DNA of 50,398 nucleotides from Paenibacillus dendritiformis (GTDB lineage: Bacteria; Bacillota; Bacilli; Paenibacillales; Paenibacillaceae), in contig NZ_LDIG01000198.1 in NCBI RefSeq assembly GCF_015845845.1, positions 1-50,398 on the forward strand. Reading direction: 5' to 3'. Position 1 is the first letter of the stretch, and each line of letters opens with the position of its first letter. The translations under genes and the position numbers were made by a program. The notes beneath the pieces were generated by a model. The model was not told the origin of the DNA. It made no database searches and saw nothing but the letters and a program-made list of their open reading frames with translations. Positions 7,483 to 16,310 of the stretch are shown in pieces.

Positions 7483-8897
7483 TCAATGCAAGGCTGCGGC
7501 AGGCTGCAAGGTGATTTCGAACGCACGCCCCCAAATGAAATCCGGGTTGTCGCAGTCCAGCGACACATGGGCATAGGCTGCCAACGACCAGGATGATCCG
7601 CGAATTTGACGAATATTATGCGCAGCCCCCGGGCAGCCCGTCAAAAATGCAGGTTTGCCGGCAAGGGTGGCGGTATGCGTCTGCATGCGCGTACGGAGCA
7701 TCGCCAGAAGGAAGGCGTAATCGGCCGCCGTGTTGAAAAGGAGCATGTTTTGGTCGGCCATCGCCGCGATGTTGGAATACATGCATCGGTCTCTCGAATA
7801 CGTGCGAACTTCGCCGATTGCGATTGCTTTATAATAATAGTCTTTCAAGAAACGCTTGAACAGCAGCGAACCATGCGCATGAACGGCCCGGTCCAGGGCA
7901 GCCGGGCGTCTCTCTGTAACGAGGAAGGCATATCGCGCTTGCCCCATGCCCAGCGCAATCCCGATCTTATTCCCCGGAGTGTTCCATGCGCTGTATCCGA
8001 GCAGACATCCCGTGTGCCGGCTGTCCAGGAGCGCTTCGGTCACTTCCGCGTTGGCGGGGCCTCGCCCGACGAAATCAATGGCGACCGTGGGAACGCGCTT
8101 CAACGCATTCGCCTCTATCCGGCTTACGGCGGCCGATACCTGCTCCGGCGCGGTAATGGCAATGATCTCGATGTCAGGGGAACAAGGGACAAGCCGGCCG
8201 CCGATGATATCGACGTGGCGGCGGATATTGTCATCCACATTCATATACTCGTAGGGATTCGTGACGGCGGAGCCGTCGGGCCCGTAATAGTGCACCGCAT
8301 AGCTTGGCTTGACCCCGCCGCGGTGCAATTGGTTCGCCATCCGGGCCATAAGCGCATGCCCCAGTCCGTCCGCATCCGGAAGAATAATGGCACGGTCGGG
8401 ATTTTGGCCGCTGGCTCCGCCGCCGAGCCAGGCGTTGATGCGCTCTTCGGCGAATCGGATCTCGTTGAGCTGGACGCCCTGCGTATACGCATCGTCAACG
8501 CCGATCGCCAGAAAATCGATATACCCCGGCCGGGCAAGCTGATCCAAAATATAATAGTTCGTTTTGAATTTATGCCGCCGCGCATTGTAATACTGCTCCT
8601 TGTCGAAATGGACGGTGTTTCCGTAAGACCCGTCAGGGGACAAGTCATACCCATGCAAAATATCGTCAAACGCGGTAAAGCTTCTCCGGGACTGCTGCAT
8701 GAGGCTCCGCGACTCCGTATACGCCTCGACGTGCTTTCCAGGATGCCGCCCGCTGCTGTTTTTTCCGAGTCGAGCCGGTTCCGAATATCGCCGAGGCTAG
8801 GGGTGATGACGTTGAGACCCGCCGAACGCCCCTGCGCAACCACATCATCCAAATTTACGGGCCGGTCGTCGAGCGGCACATACAGAACGTTTTTCAT
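7483..8897 (-). pseudogene. DUF4127 family protein gene with internal deletion and frame change
   Basis: The ATG at 8897 starts MKNVLYVPLDDRPVNLDD and reads about 50 codons of a DUF4127 N-terminus, ending near LDSEKTAAGG. The frame then degenerates, while a second frame carries the rest from about 8730: EAYTESRSLMQQSRRSFTAF, then HFDKEQYYNARRHKFK and the block DFLAIGVDDAYTQGVQ to the stop at 7483. In the family as I know it roughly 90-110 residues separate these two parts, so a large internal deletion with frame change has removed part of the N-terminal domain. Function of the family is unknown; members are often secreted or carbohydrate-associated. GGGAG precedes the start. Confidence 0.8.
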
Positions 8898-9173
8898 CCT
8901 TGATCAACTCCCTGTCATTGATAGGCTGCGCCCAATTCCATTTCCTTGGCTTATATGTGCGCATGCCTTCATCTATATAGGCAATGCGGGAGCAGGGAAT
9001 ACAACCAGCCGTGCAAAAAAAAGCGAGTCTTGCCGGGTCAAGCGCCGGTTCGTTGCGAAAACTTAATATTTTAAACGGTTGACCCGTCAGCCTGCGATGC
9101 CTCACAATAAATGAAGACGCTCTCATCGGAGCGGAATGCGGATAAGACAAGTTGAAAACTAGGGGGACACGCA
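8898..9173. promoter_or_regulatory. Divergent intergenic region between the DUF4127 and MFS genes
   Basis: A 276-bp non-coding stretch; both neighbours are transcribed away from it. A clear AGGGGGA ribosome binding site lies before the MFS start. No convincing minus 35/minus 10 pair could be chosen by eye. Confidence 0.4.
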
Positions 9174-10487
9174 ATGCGTACGAAAGAAGTTCGCAGTTGG
9201 ATGATGTACGACTGGGCGAATTCCGCTTTTGCGACCACGATGCTGGCGGCGGTGCTGCCGATTTTTTACCAGACCGTCGCCGCCTCGAATCTGCCCGGAC
9301 ATCAGGCGACCAGCTATTGGGCCTTCACGCAGACGGCGGGCATGATTCTCGTCGCGGTGCTCTCGCCGATACTGGGCGCGATGGCCGATCTGTCGCAGCG
9401 GAAGATGGCGTTCCTCCGCGTATTTGCCTGGATGGGAGCCTTGGCCTGCATGTTGATGGCGTTCGCGGGTGAAGGAGACTGGCTGTATGTATCGGTGCTG
9501 TTCGTCTTCGCCACCCTCGGTTTTTCCGGCGGCAATACATTCTATGACTCGCTCCTTCCGGATATCGCTCCGCCCGAAGCGAGGGACGAGATTTCCGCCA
9601 AAGGCTACATGTACGGTTATATCGGCGGCGGAGCCCTGTTGGCCGTCAATATCGCGATGCTGGAAATGTGGGAGACGTTCGGCTTCGCCAGCAAGGTCGC
9701 GGCGACCCAGGCGGTGTTCCTCACGGTAGGCGTATGGTGGCTTCTGTTCTCGCTGCCGCTGTTCCGCACGCTGCGCGACCCGGCTCGAATCGAACGGCGC
9801 TCGGCAATTTACTACACGAAGCATGGGTTTGGCCGTATTTTCTACACCTTGAAGCGGGTAAAGCATTATCCGGAGCTGTTGAAATATATTTTGTCCTTCT
9901 GGTTCTTCAATGACGGGATCTCGACGATTATCGCCATGTCGGCCATCTACGGCGCCGAGATCGGCATCGAGACGAGCCATCTTATTATTGCCCTGCTCAT
10001 TACGCAATTCGTAGGCATTCCGTTCACATTCCTGTTCGCGAAGTTCGCCAGACGTCTCGGCTCGAAGCGTTCGCTCTATATATCGCTCAGCACGTATATC
10101 GTGATTGTGTTCCTCGGCTACTTTATGACGTCGGCGCTCCATTTTTATATATTGGCCTTCCTCGTCGGCATGGTGCAAGGGGGAAGCCAGGCTGTAGCCC
10201 GCTCCGTCTTCAGCCAGATGGTGCCGCGCAGCCGGGCGTCCGAGTTCTTCGGCTTCTTGAGCCTGTCCAGCAAGGTATCGGCCTCCATCGGTCCGGCCGT
10301 ATTCGGGATGGTCGGCCTGCTGACCGGCTCCACTCGCTTGGCGATCCTATCGATTCTCGCCTTCTTCGTCATCGGCATTCTGCTCCTCGTCTTTGTCGAT
10401 ATCGAGAAAGGACGCAGAGAGGCGGAACAGGAAGAGAGCCTGTTCACGGGCGGCCCCGTCAATTCCGCCGGCGTTCCGGCGAATTGA
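9174..10487 (+). CDS. UMF1/Atg22-type MFS transporter
   Basis: A 437-residue polytopic membrane protein. It opens with EVRSWMMYDWANSAFATTML, the hallmark N-terminus of the UMF1 (vacuole effluxer Atg22-like) branch of the major facilitator superfamily, followed by about 12 hydrophobic segments. A cytosolic loop around residues 205-225 and a charged C-terminal tail (EKGRREAEQEE) are visible. B. subtilis YxiO is a relative of unknown substrate; yeast Atg22 exports amino acids from the vacuole. Start chosen at ATG 9174 after AGGGGGA. No linked gene suggests a substrate. Confidence 0.9.
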   Translation: MRTKEVRSWMMYDWANSAFATTMLAAVLPIFYQTVAASNLPGHQATSYWAFTQTAGMILVAVLSPILGAMADLSQRKMAFLRVFAWMGALACMLMAFAGEGDWLYVSVLFVFATLGFSGGNTFYDSLLPDIAPPEARDEISAKGYMYGYIGGGALLAVNIAMLEMWETFGFASKVAATQAVFLTVGVWWLLFSLPLFRTLRDPARIERRSAIYYTKHGFGRIFYTLKRVKHYPELLKYILSFWFFNDGISTIIAMSAIYGAEIGIETSHLIIALLITQFVGIPFTFLFAKFARRLGSKRSLYISLSTYIVIVFLGYFMTSALHFYILAFLVGMVQGGSQAVARSVFSQMVPRSRASEFFGFLSLSSKVSASIGPAVFGMVGLLTGSTRLAILSILAFFVIGILLLVFVDIEKGRREAEQEESLFTGGPVNSAGVPAN

Positions 10488-10544
10488 GCCGGAGCGGGCC
10501 GGGTGGCCGTCACGGTAAGGAATACCTGGCGAGGACAAAAGAGA

Positions 10545-10578
10545 AGGGCGTCATGCCGCGATGGCGGCAGACGCCCTT
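10545..10578 (-). terminator. Hairpin between convergent MFS and ATPase genes
   Basis: AAGGGCGTC and TGCCGC pair with GCGGCA and GACGCCCTT in a long stem (10545-10578) with one mismatch. The minus-strand side continues into TCTCTTTTG, making it a plausible terminator for the ATPase; the plus-strand side lacks a T-run. Confidence 0.5.
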
Positions 10579-10665
10579 GGCGGCGTTCCTGAAGGCAGGC
10601 CGCGACGCCCTGCCGGCCTGACGGTGTGATGCGGCCGGTTCGGACACCGGGAACCGGCGGCAGGA

Positions 10666-13359
10666 TTACGCCTGGTCCGTTGTGTCTCTCCGTCTTCGGG
10701 AGAACAGCTTCACGATCTCCACGATCGGAATCATGGACAGCGATGCGGCGACGACGATAAGCCACTGCTCGCCGGTCAACGCTACGACACTGAACAGATC
10801 GCGCAGGAACGGAAGCGCGATGACCAGCACGATAAGCAGCCCGGACACAATCACGGCGAAATTCAATTTCCGGTTCGTGAACCATCCGATTTGGAACAGC
10901 GACTGCTTGGCGGAACGGACATTGAACGCATGCGTAAGCTGGATCAAGCCCAGCGTAGCAAAGGCCATCGTAATGGCGACATCCTCGGAATAATGCGTAT
11001 GCCCCCAGTAATAGGTGAGCAGCGTCAGTATGGCTTCGAGCAGCCCCTGATAGACGAGGCTGACGCCGATTCCGCCGGCAAAGATGCTGGCCGAGGCTTG
11101 GCGCGGGGCCTGCTTCATCAGGTCCTCCTCGGCCCGTTCGAAGCCGAGCGCCAGCGCGGGCAGCGTGTCGGTGACGAGATTGACCCATAAAATATGGATC
11201 GGAAAGAGAATTTTCCAGTTCAGCATCGTCGCCACGAACAGGGTCACGACTTCGCCGAGATTGGCAGACAGCAAATATTGAATCGTCTTGCGGATGTTGC
11301 TGTAGACCTTCCGCCCTTCCTCGACGGCGAGAACGATCGTCGAGAAGTTGTCGTCCGCGAGCACCATATCGGAAGCGCCCTTCGCCACATCGGTGCCGGT
11401 AATGCCCATTCCGACGCCGATATCGGCCGCCTTCAAGGCCGGAGCGTCATTTACCCCGTCCCCCGTCATGGCTACGATTTTGCCCTTCTTCTTCCACGCC
11501 TTCACGATTCGCACCTTATGCTCGGGCGACACGCGCGCATAGACGGAATATTGCTCCACCTTGGCCTCGAATTCTGCGTCATCGAGGCGGCTCAGCTCCG
11601 CTCCGGTCAGCACGGCGCCTTCCTTGTCGATGATGCCGAGCTCCTTCGCGATCGCGGCGGCCGTGTCCCCGTGATCGCCCGTAATCATCACCGGGCGAAT
11701 GCCGGCCAGCTTGCAGACGCCCACCGCTTCCTTCACCTCTTCGCGCGGCGGATCGATCATGCCCACAAGGCCGGCGAAGACGAGATCGTTCTCGAGCGCA
11801 TCTATCGTCAGGCTGTCCGGTACCCGCTCCGCATCCCGGTAGGCGAGGGCCAGCACGCGCAGCGCCTTGTCGGCCATCGCTTTATTGGCGGCGGCGATGT
11901 TCCGGTGGTGCTCCTCTGTCATCGGCTCGACGCGGCCGTCCCGGAGAATATGGGTGCACCGGGCCGTCAGCACGTCAGGCGCGCCCTTCGTCATAATGCG
12001 GCATCGGCTCCCGCCCTCCCCGTTCTCTTCCGCCGGAAGCTGATGAACGGTCGTCATCCGCTTGCGGTCCGAATCGAACGGCAGCTCGGCGATGCGCGGG
12101 AGGCGCCGTTCGGCCTCGCGTTTGTCGATGCCGTTCAACAGCGCATAGTCGATAAGCGCCGTCTCGGTCGGATCGCCGATCGCCCCGGCCGTCTGCCCGC
12201 CGCCTTCCGCCAGCCGGGCATCATTGCACAGCACCATCACTTGCATGAGCCGTTCGGCCGCGGGAGTCCGGATCCAACCATCTCCGGATGGGCGGAGGGT
12301 GTTCTCGGCGTAGATCTCCTTGACGGTCATCCGGTTCTGCGTCAAGGTTCCCGTCTTGTCCGAGCAGATAATATCCGTGCTGCCGAGCGTCTCAACCGCC
12401 GGCAGCTTGCGGATAATCGCTTTGCGCCGGGCCATCGTCTGCACGCCAAGCGCCAAAATAATCGTGACGATGGCAGGCAAGCCTTCCGGAATGGCCGCGA
12501 CCGCAAGCGAGATGGAGGTAAGCAGCATGTCGAACAGCTCTCTGCCTTCGATAAGACCGACGGTGAACATCACGAGCGCGACGGCCACGATAATGATGGT
12601 GAATGTTTTGCCCAGCTCGTTCAGCTTGCGCTGAAGCGGCGTAACCTCGTCCTCTTCCTGCGACAGATATCCCGCGATCGAACCGACCTCGGTGGCGCTG
12701 CCGGTGGCCGTCACGACACCGAGGCCGCGGCCGTAGGAGACATGGCTCGTCATATACGCCATATTGATGCGATCCCCGATCACGAGATCGGCTTCGTCCA
12801 GCGGATCCGACCCTTTTTCGACCGGGACCGACTCTCCGGTCAATGCCGCCTCTTCAATCTTCAGCGAGGCGGATTCGATAATTCGCATATCCGCAGGCAC
12901 GACATTGCCCGCCTCCAGCAGGACGATGTCGCCGGGGACAAGTTCCTCGGCCTTAATATCGAGCGCCTGCCCCCCGCGCATGACGCGGGCATGGGGAGTG
13001 GACATCTGCTTCAGCGCGCTCAACGCCTGCTCCGCCTTATGCTCCTGAATGACGCCAAGCACGGCGTTCAGGATGACGACAACGAGAATGATGATAGAGT
13101 CGGTCCATTCGCCCAACAGGCCGGAGACGATGGCCGCCGCCAGCAGGATGAGAATCATGACGTCCTTGAATTGGGCCAGCAGCTTCGCCAGCACGGACGG
13201 GCCGGCGGCCTCTTGAAGCAGATTGCGACCGTATTGCTCCCGCCGCTGCTCCGCCTCCTCCCCGGTCAGGCCTTCCCGGCGCGAGCCAAGCCGCTGCATG
13301 GCCGCTTCGGCGGTCAATGTATGAAAAGCGGCCGATTGATGTTCTTGTTCCTTCTTCAT
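10666..13359 (-). CDS. P-type Ca2+-transporting ATPase (PMR1/YloB type)
   Basis: An 897-residue P2-type pump, predicted to move Ca2+ (or Mn2+) across the cytoplasmic membrane using ATP. Domains in order: cation-ATPase N-terminal segment (11-75), two membrane segments, actuator domain with LTGES (173-177), the PEGLP ion-binding helix (291-295), the phosphorylated Asp334 in SDKTGTLT, the hinge block TGDGVNDAPALKAADIG, and a C-terminal bundle of about six membrane helices. Start at ATG 13359 with AGGAG about 9 bases upstream. It follows the phospholipase-like gene on the same strand by 65 bp. Ion specificity is inferred from family similarity to B. subtilis YloB. Confidence 0.92.
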   Translation of the reverse strand: MKKEQEHQSAAFHTLTAEAAMQRLGSRREGLTGEEAEQRREQYGRNLLQEAAGPSVLAKLLAQFKDVMILILLAAAIVSGLLGEWTDSIIILVVVILNAVLGVIQEHKAEQALSALKQMSTPHARVMRGGQALDIKAEELVPGDIVLLEAGNVVPADMRIIESASLKIEEAALTGESVPVEKGSDPLDEADLVIGDRINMAYMTSHVSYGRGLGVVTATGSATEVGSIAGYLSQEEDEVTPLQRKLNELGKTFTIIIVAVALVMFTVGLIEGRELFDMLLTSISLAVAAIPEGLPAIVTIILALGVQTMARRKAIIRKLPAVETLGSTDIICSDKTGTLTQNRMTVKEIYAENTLRPSGDGWIRTPAAERLMQVMVLCNDARLAEGGGQTAGAIGDPTETALIDYALLNGIDKREAERRLPRIAELPFDSDRKRMTTVHQLPAEENGEGGSRCRIMTKGAPDVLTARCTHILRDGRVEPMTEEHHRNIAAANKAMADKALRVLALAYRDAERVPDSLTIDALENDLVFAGLVGMIDPPREEVKEAVGVCKLAGIRPVMITGDHGDTAAAIAKELGIIDKEGAVLTGAELSRLDDAEFEAKVEQYSVYARVSPEHKVRIVKAWKKKGKIVAMTGDGVNDAPALKAADIGVGMGITGTDVAKGASDMVLADDNFSTIVLAVEEGRKVYSNIRKTIQYLLSANLGEVVTLFVATMLNWKILFPIHILWVNLVTDTLPALALGFERAEEDLMKQAPRQASASIFAGGIGVSLVYQGLLEAILTLLTYYWGHTHYSEDVAITMAFATLGLIQLTHAFNVRSAKQSLFQIGWFTNRKLNFAVIVSGLLIVLVIALPFLRDLFSVVALTGEQWLIVVAASLSMIPIVEIVKLFSRRRRDTTDQA

Positions 13360-13424
13360 GTTCCTCAGCTCCTATCAAGGCTAGTGTGAGAGAACATGCG
13401 GACAAATATGTATGGGGCCGCTCC

Positions 13425-14405
13425 TTATCTGGGGGCGTCGTCATCCCATATCGGATCCTCGGCGATAATGGCCCGGTTCCGATCCAGCGGCAGTCCGGTC
13501 TCATAGGAGCGGTTGCCGATGGCTGCCGTCAACGCGGCATCGGCCTGCCGCGCGCCGGCGCTGTCGGCGCCATCCGTCATGCGGGCGTGCCAATATTTCT
13601 TGACGGCCTCCAACGCGGCGGCCGCATCCGTCCGGGAGGCATCCCACATCTCCCATACCGTCGTCGCATAGCGCTCGCCGCTTCCCGTCGGGTCAAGCCA
13701 TGGCCGGCGGGCAAGATTCATCACGTCGTAAGGCGGCGTCACCTTGCGGTAGACGAACGGATCGAGATGCTTGCCGGCGAGACGGCGCTTCATCCCGGTC
13801 GGATCATGGAACAGCTTCTGCGCGCGAATCATCGCCCGGTACGCATCGTTCCAGGAAGTTGGAGCGACGTTTGCGGCCAGCTTCGGATAATAGGTCCGCG
13901 ACAGCTCGGACAGATGGCGAATGACATCAGCGGGTAAGGTACTGCCGATCTGAATCTCCTTCCATACCGGGATTTTCCACGAGGGGATGCCCCTCTTTTC
14001 CCGCAGCACATGTGTATCCATCAACACTTCGAAGCGCTGATGATCCCATTTCCGGAACCCGGAACGGGAGAATACGTACGGGTGCATATTCCGATCCAAT
14101 ACATGATGAAGCAGGAAACCGAGCGCGTATATGCGGCTGTCCTCCCCGGCTATGAGGTCCGGGCTGGCCGCGCGGATCAGATCGGCAAGGAACGGGCCGC
14201 AGCGGTCATTGTGCATCGCGCTTCCCAACTCGTTCATGACGCTTGCGGGCTGCCACGGGAAAAATTGATGGTAGAACAAAAAATCAGGGCCCTGGCAGCC
14301 GAGATTGAACAGCCGCCGGCTCCGGTCCTCTTCAATGGAACGGCCAAGGCCCGCCGCGGCGAGCGCCTCCTGGCCGAACAGCAAATGCGTCCACACATTC
14401 GGCAT
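13425..14405 (-). CDS. Zinc-dependent phospholipase C-like protein
   Basis: A 326-residue protein opening MPNVWTHLLFGQEAL, with histidines and aspartates spaced as in the zinc-dependent PLC/S1 nuclease-like family: GCQGPDFLFYH, MHNDRCGPF, LGFLLHHVLDRNMHPYVFSR and WDHQRFEVLMDTHVL. There is no signal peptide, so it may act inside the cell. The frame is open far upstream through the opposite-strand kinase, but ATG 14405 follows AAAGGAGAT and matches the family start. It precedes the Ca2+ ATPase on the same strand with 65 bp between, possibly one transcript. The substrate is not known. Confidence 0.82.
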   Translation of the reverse strand: MPNVWTHLLFGQEALAAAGLGRSIEEDRSRRLFNLGCQGPDFLFYHQFFPWQPASVMNELGSAMHNDRCGPFLADLIRAASPDLIAGEDSRIYALGFLLHHVLDRNMHPYVFSRSGFRKWDHQRFEVLMDTHVLREKRGIPSWKIPVWKEIQIGSTLPADVIRHLSELSRTYYPKLAANVAPTSWNDAYRAMIRAQKLFHDPTGMKRRLAGKHLDPFVYRKVTPPYDVMNLARRPWLDPTGSGERYATTVWEMWDASRTDAAAALEAVKKYWHARMTDGADSAGARQADAALTAAIGNRSYETGLPLDRNRAIIAEDPIWDDDAPR

Positions 14406-14455
14406 CGATACGATCTCCTTTGTCAGTTCAGCGTTAAGTTCAAGATGACGCTTTC

Positions 14456-14485
14456 TAGGCAAAGTTGTCAACCTTTTTGTATAAT
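14456..14485 (+). promoter_or_regulatory. Probable sigma-A promoter of the sensor kinase operon
   Basis: TATAAT at 14480-14485 with TAGGCA (4 of 6 matches to TTGACA) at 14456-14461, spacer 18 bp. It lies 79 bp ahead of the kinase start in the divergent gap. Confidence 0.5.
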
Positions 14486-14564
14486 GGGAACCGTTGATAC
14501 GTATGCCGGGCTGCAGAGGAAGGGGGCGGCCTCGCGCGCAAGCCTGGAAAAGGAGACGATGCAT

Positions 14565-16310
14565 ATGGGGCGAACAAGGCCCTTTGTCAGTCTGCAGTCG
14601 AAAATATTGCGATTTACCGTCTTGCTCGTCTGTATTCCCATCCTGCTCATCGGTCTGTTCTCCTATTGGAAATCGTCCGAGATCGTCGAGCAAAAAGTAT
14701 CGGCATCGGATCTGAATGCCGTGACCCAGGTCGGGTTGAATATCCAGTTCATGACGGACTATGTGCATGATACATCGCTTTTCCTGATTCAATCGGATGA
14801 GGTGCGGCGCTTCCTGCTTAGCGGAACCCGGTCGCGGGACAATATTGCGAAGGAGCAGGCGGTCATGGAGCGCTTTTTCCTGCATCTTATCAATATGAAA
14901 GATTTCATTCATTCCATATATTTGCGAGGAGAGAACGGCATGACCTTCTCCACTTCGCCCGAAGCCGTCGGCTTGGATGGGCTGATGCTTGACGAGGTGA
15001 AGCGGCTGCGGGGGAAGCCGCTCTGGTTCGTGCAGAGACGGGGCGGGCATGAGACGCTGTCCTTCATCCGCGACATCCGCGATGTGAATAATGTCGGCCG
15101 CCGTCTGGGCATGGTTCAGATCAATATCGATCTGCCGTATGTGCGCGAGCTGATGAAGCAGCAGCGCATCGGCACGCTGGACAATTATTATTTGCTCAAT
15201 GAAGAGGGACTCGTCCTCGCGTCGACCGGGGACGCGAATGTCTACTCCCGGCTCTCGGAGTCGCTGGATTACGATAATCAGGCCCGGGGAGGACACGGAT
15301 ACTATACGGTCGCGATGGACGGCCAACGCTATCTGGTAACCTACGCCGGCATGGGAAAATCGGGCTGGCAGATCGTCCATGCGGTGCCGCTCAATGAAGT
15401 GCTCCAGGAGAATAGCGCGATCCCGCAGTTGATGCTGTTGGCGATGGTGATCTCCTTCGTCCTGTGCGTCATTACGGCGCTTCTGTTCTCCCGCCGCATT
15501 ATCCGCCCGATTCGGCAGCTTCGCAGCCTGATGCTGAAGGTCGAGCGGGGCCAGTTCCAGGGGCGGGTCGAAATCGGGAGCAACGACGAGATCACGCAGC
15601 TCGGACGCAGCTTCAACCGCATGAACGAGCGGCTGCATCAGATGATCAAGCTCGTCTATGAGGCGGAGCTGAACAAGAAGGAAGCGGAGCTCAAGGCGTT
15701 CCAGGCGCAGATTAACCCGCATTTTCTTTATAATACGCTCGATACGATCTACTGGATGAGCCGCATGGAGAAGGCGTATGACACGGCTCAGCTTGTCGAG
15801 GCGCTCTCCAAGCTGTTCCGCCTCAGCCTGAACAGCGGCAAGGAGCTGACCACGGTGCGGGATGAAGTGAATCACGTAACGAATTATATGATTATTCAAC
15901 GCAAGCGCTATGAAGAATTAATCGATTTCGCGCTGGAGGTCGATGAAGAAGATACACTGAACGGAATGACGGTGAAGCTTATTTTGCAGCCGTTCGTGGA
16001 GAATGCGATTGTGCACGGCATCGAGAAGCTGGGCGAGCCGGGAACGATCCGGGTGCGCATCTTCCGGCGGGACGAGCGGCTCGTCTTCCGCATCGAGGAT
16101 ACCGGCACCGGGGTCGATATCGCGGAGATGGAACGGCTGATGCGCGAGAGCGGCGGCAATAACCGGGGGTTCGCGATCAAGAACGTGAACGACCGCATCC
16201 AGCTCTATTACGGTCAGGAATACGGGGTAACCTTCATGAACAGGGAGGAAGGCGGAACGATCGCCGAGATCATCCAGCCTTGGCGCTACGGGGAGGGCAA
16301 GCCAGCATGA
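14565..16310 (+). CDS. Sensor histidine kinase, YesM-like
   Basis: A 581-residue membrane sensor that should phosphorylate the response regulator encoded next. Order: membrane segment about 15-35, an extracellular sensor domain to about 290 (PAS/dCache-like), a second membrane segment (LMLLAMVISFVLCVITALLF), HAMP (RRIIRPIRQLRSLMLKVERG), the His_kinase block AFQAQINPHFLYNTLDTIYW with the phospho-acceptor His, and HATPase_c with LILQPFVENAIVHGI and an RIEDTGTG motif. Two ATGs (14559 and 14565) compete; 14565 has the better spacing (9 bases) from GGAG. Its last codon overlaps the regulator start (ATGA). Context points to sensing a glycan or sugar. Confidence 0.93.
   Translation: MGRTRPFVSLQSKILRFTVLLVCIPILLIGLFSYWKSSEIVEQKVSASDLNAVTQVGLNIQFMTDYVHDTSLFLIQSDEVRRFLLSGTRSRDNIAKEQAVMERFFLHLINMKDFIHSIYLRGENGMTFSTSPEAVGLDGLMLDEVKRLRGKPLWFVQRRGGHETLSFIRDIRDVNNVGRRLGMVQINIDLPYVRELMKQQRIGTLDNYYLLNEEGLVLASTGDANVYSRLSESLDYDNQARGGHGYYTVAMDGQRYLVTYAGMGKSGWQIVHAVPLNEVLQENSAIPQLMLLAMVISFVLCVITALLFSRRIIRPIRQLRSLMLKVERGQFQGRVEIGSNDEITQLGRSFNRMNERLHQMIKLVYEAELNKKEAELKAFQAQINPHFLYNTLDTIYWMSRMEKAYDTAQLVEALSKLFRLSLNSGKELTTVRDEVNHVTNYMIIQRKRYEELIDFALEVDEEDTLNGMTVKLILQPFVENAIVHGIEKLGEPGTIRVRIFRRDERLVFRIEDTGTGVDIAEMERLMRESGGNNRGFAIKNVNDRIQLYYGQEYGVTFMNREEGGTIAEIIQPWRYGEGKPA

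Noticed and set aside
7606-9066. A 486-codon plus-strand frame over the DUF4127 region
   Set aside because: It survives only because the opposite strand is a former gene; no ribosome binding site and no recognisable domain.
11194-13389. A 731-codon open frame opposite the P-type ATPase gene
   Set aside because: It mirrors the codon pattern of a GC-rich real gene on the other strand, is rich in Arg, His and Asp, has no family resemblance and no ribosome binding site.
14406-15899. A long minus-strand extension of the phospholipase-like gene through the sensor kinase
   Set aside because: The real start with ribosome binding site is at 14405; the extension is antisense to a well-recognised kinase and has shadow-type composition.
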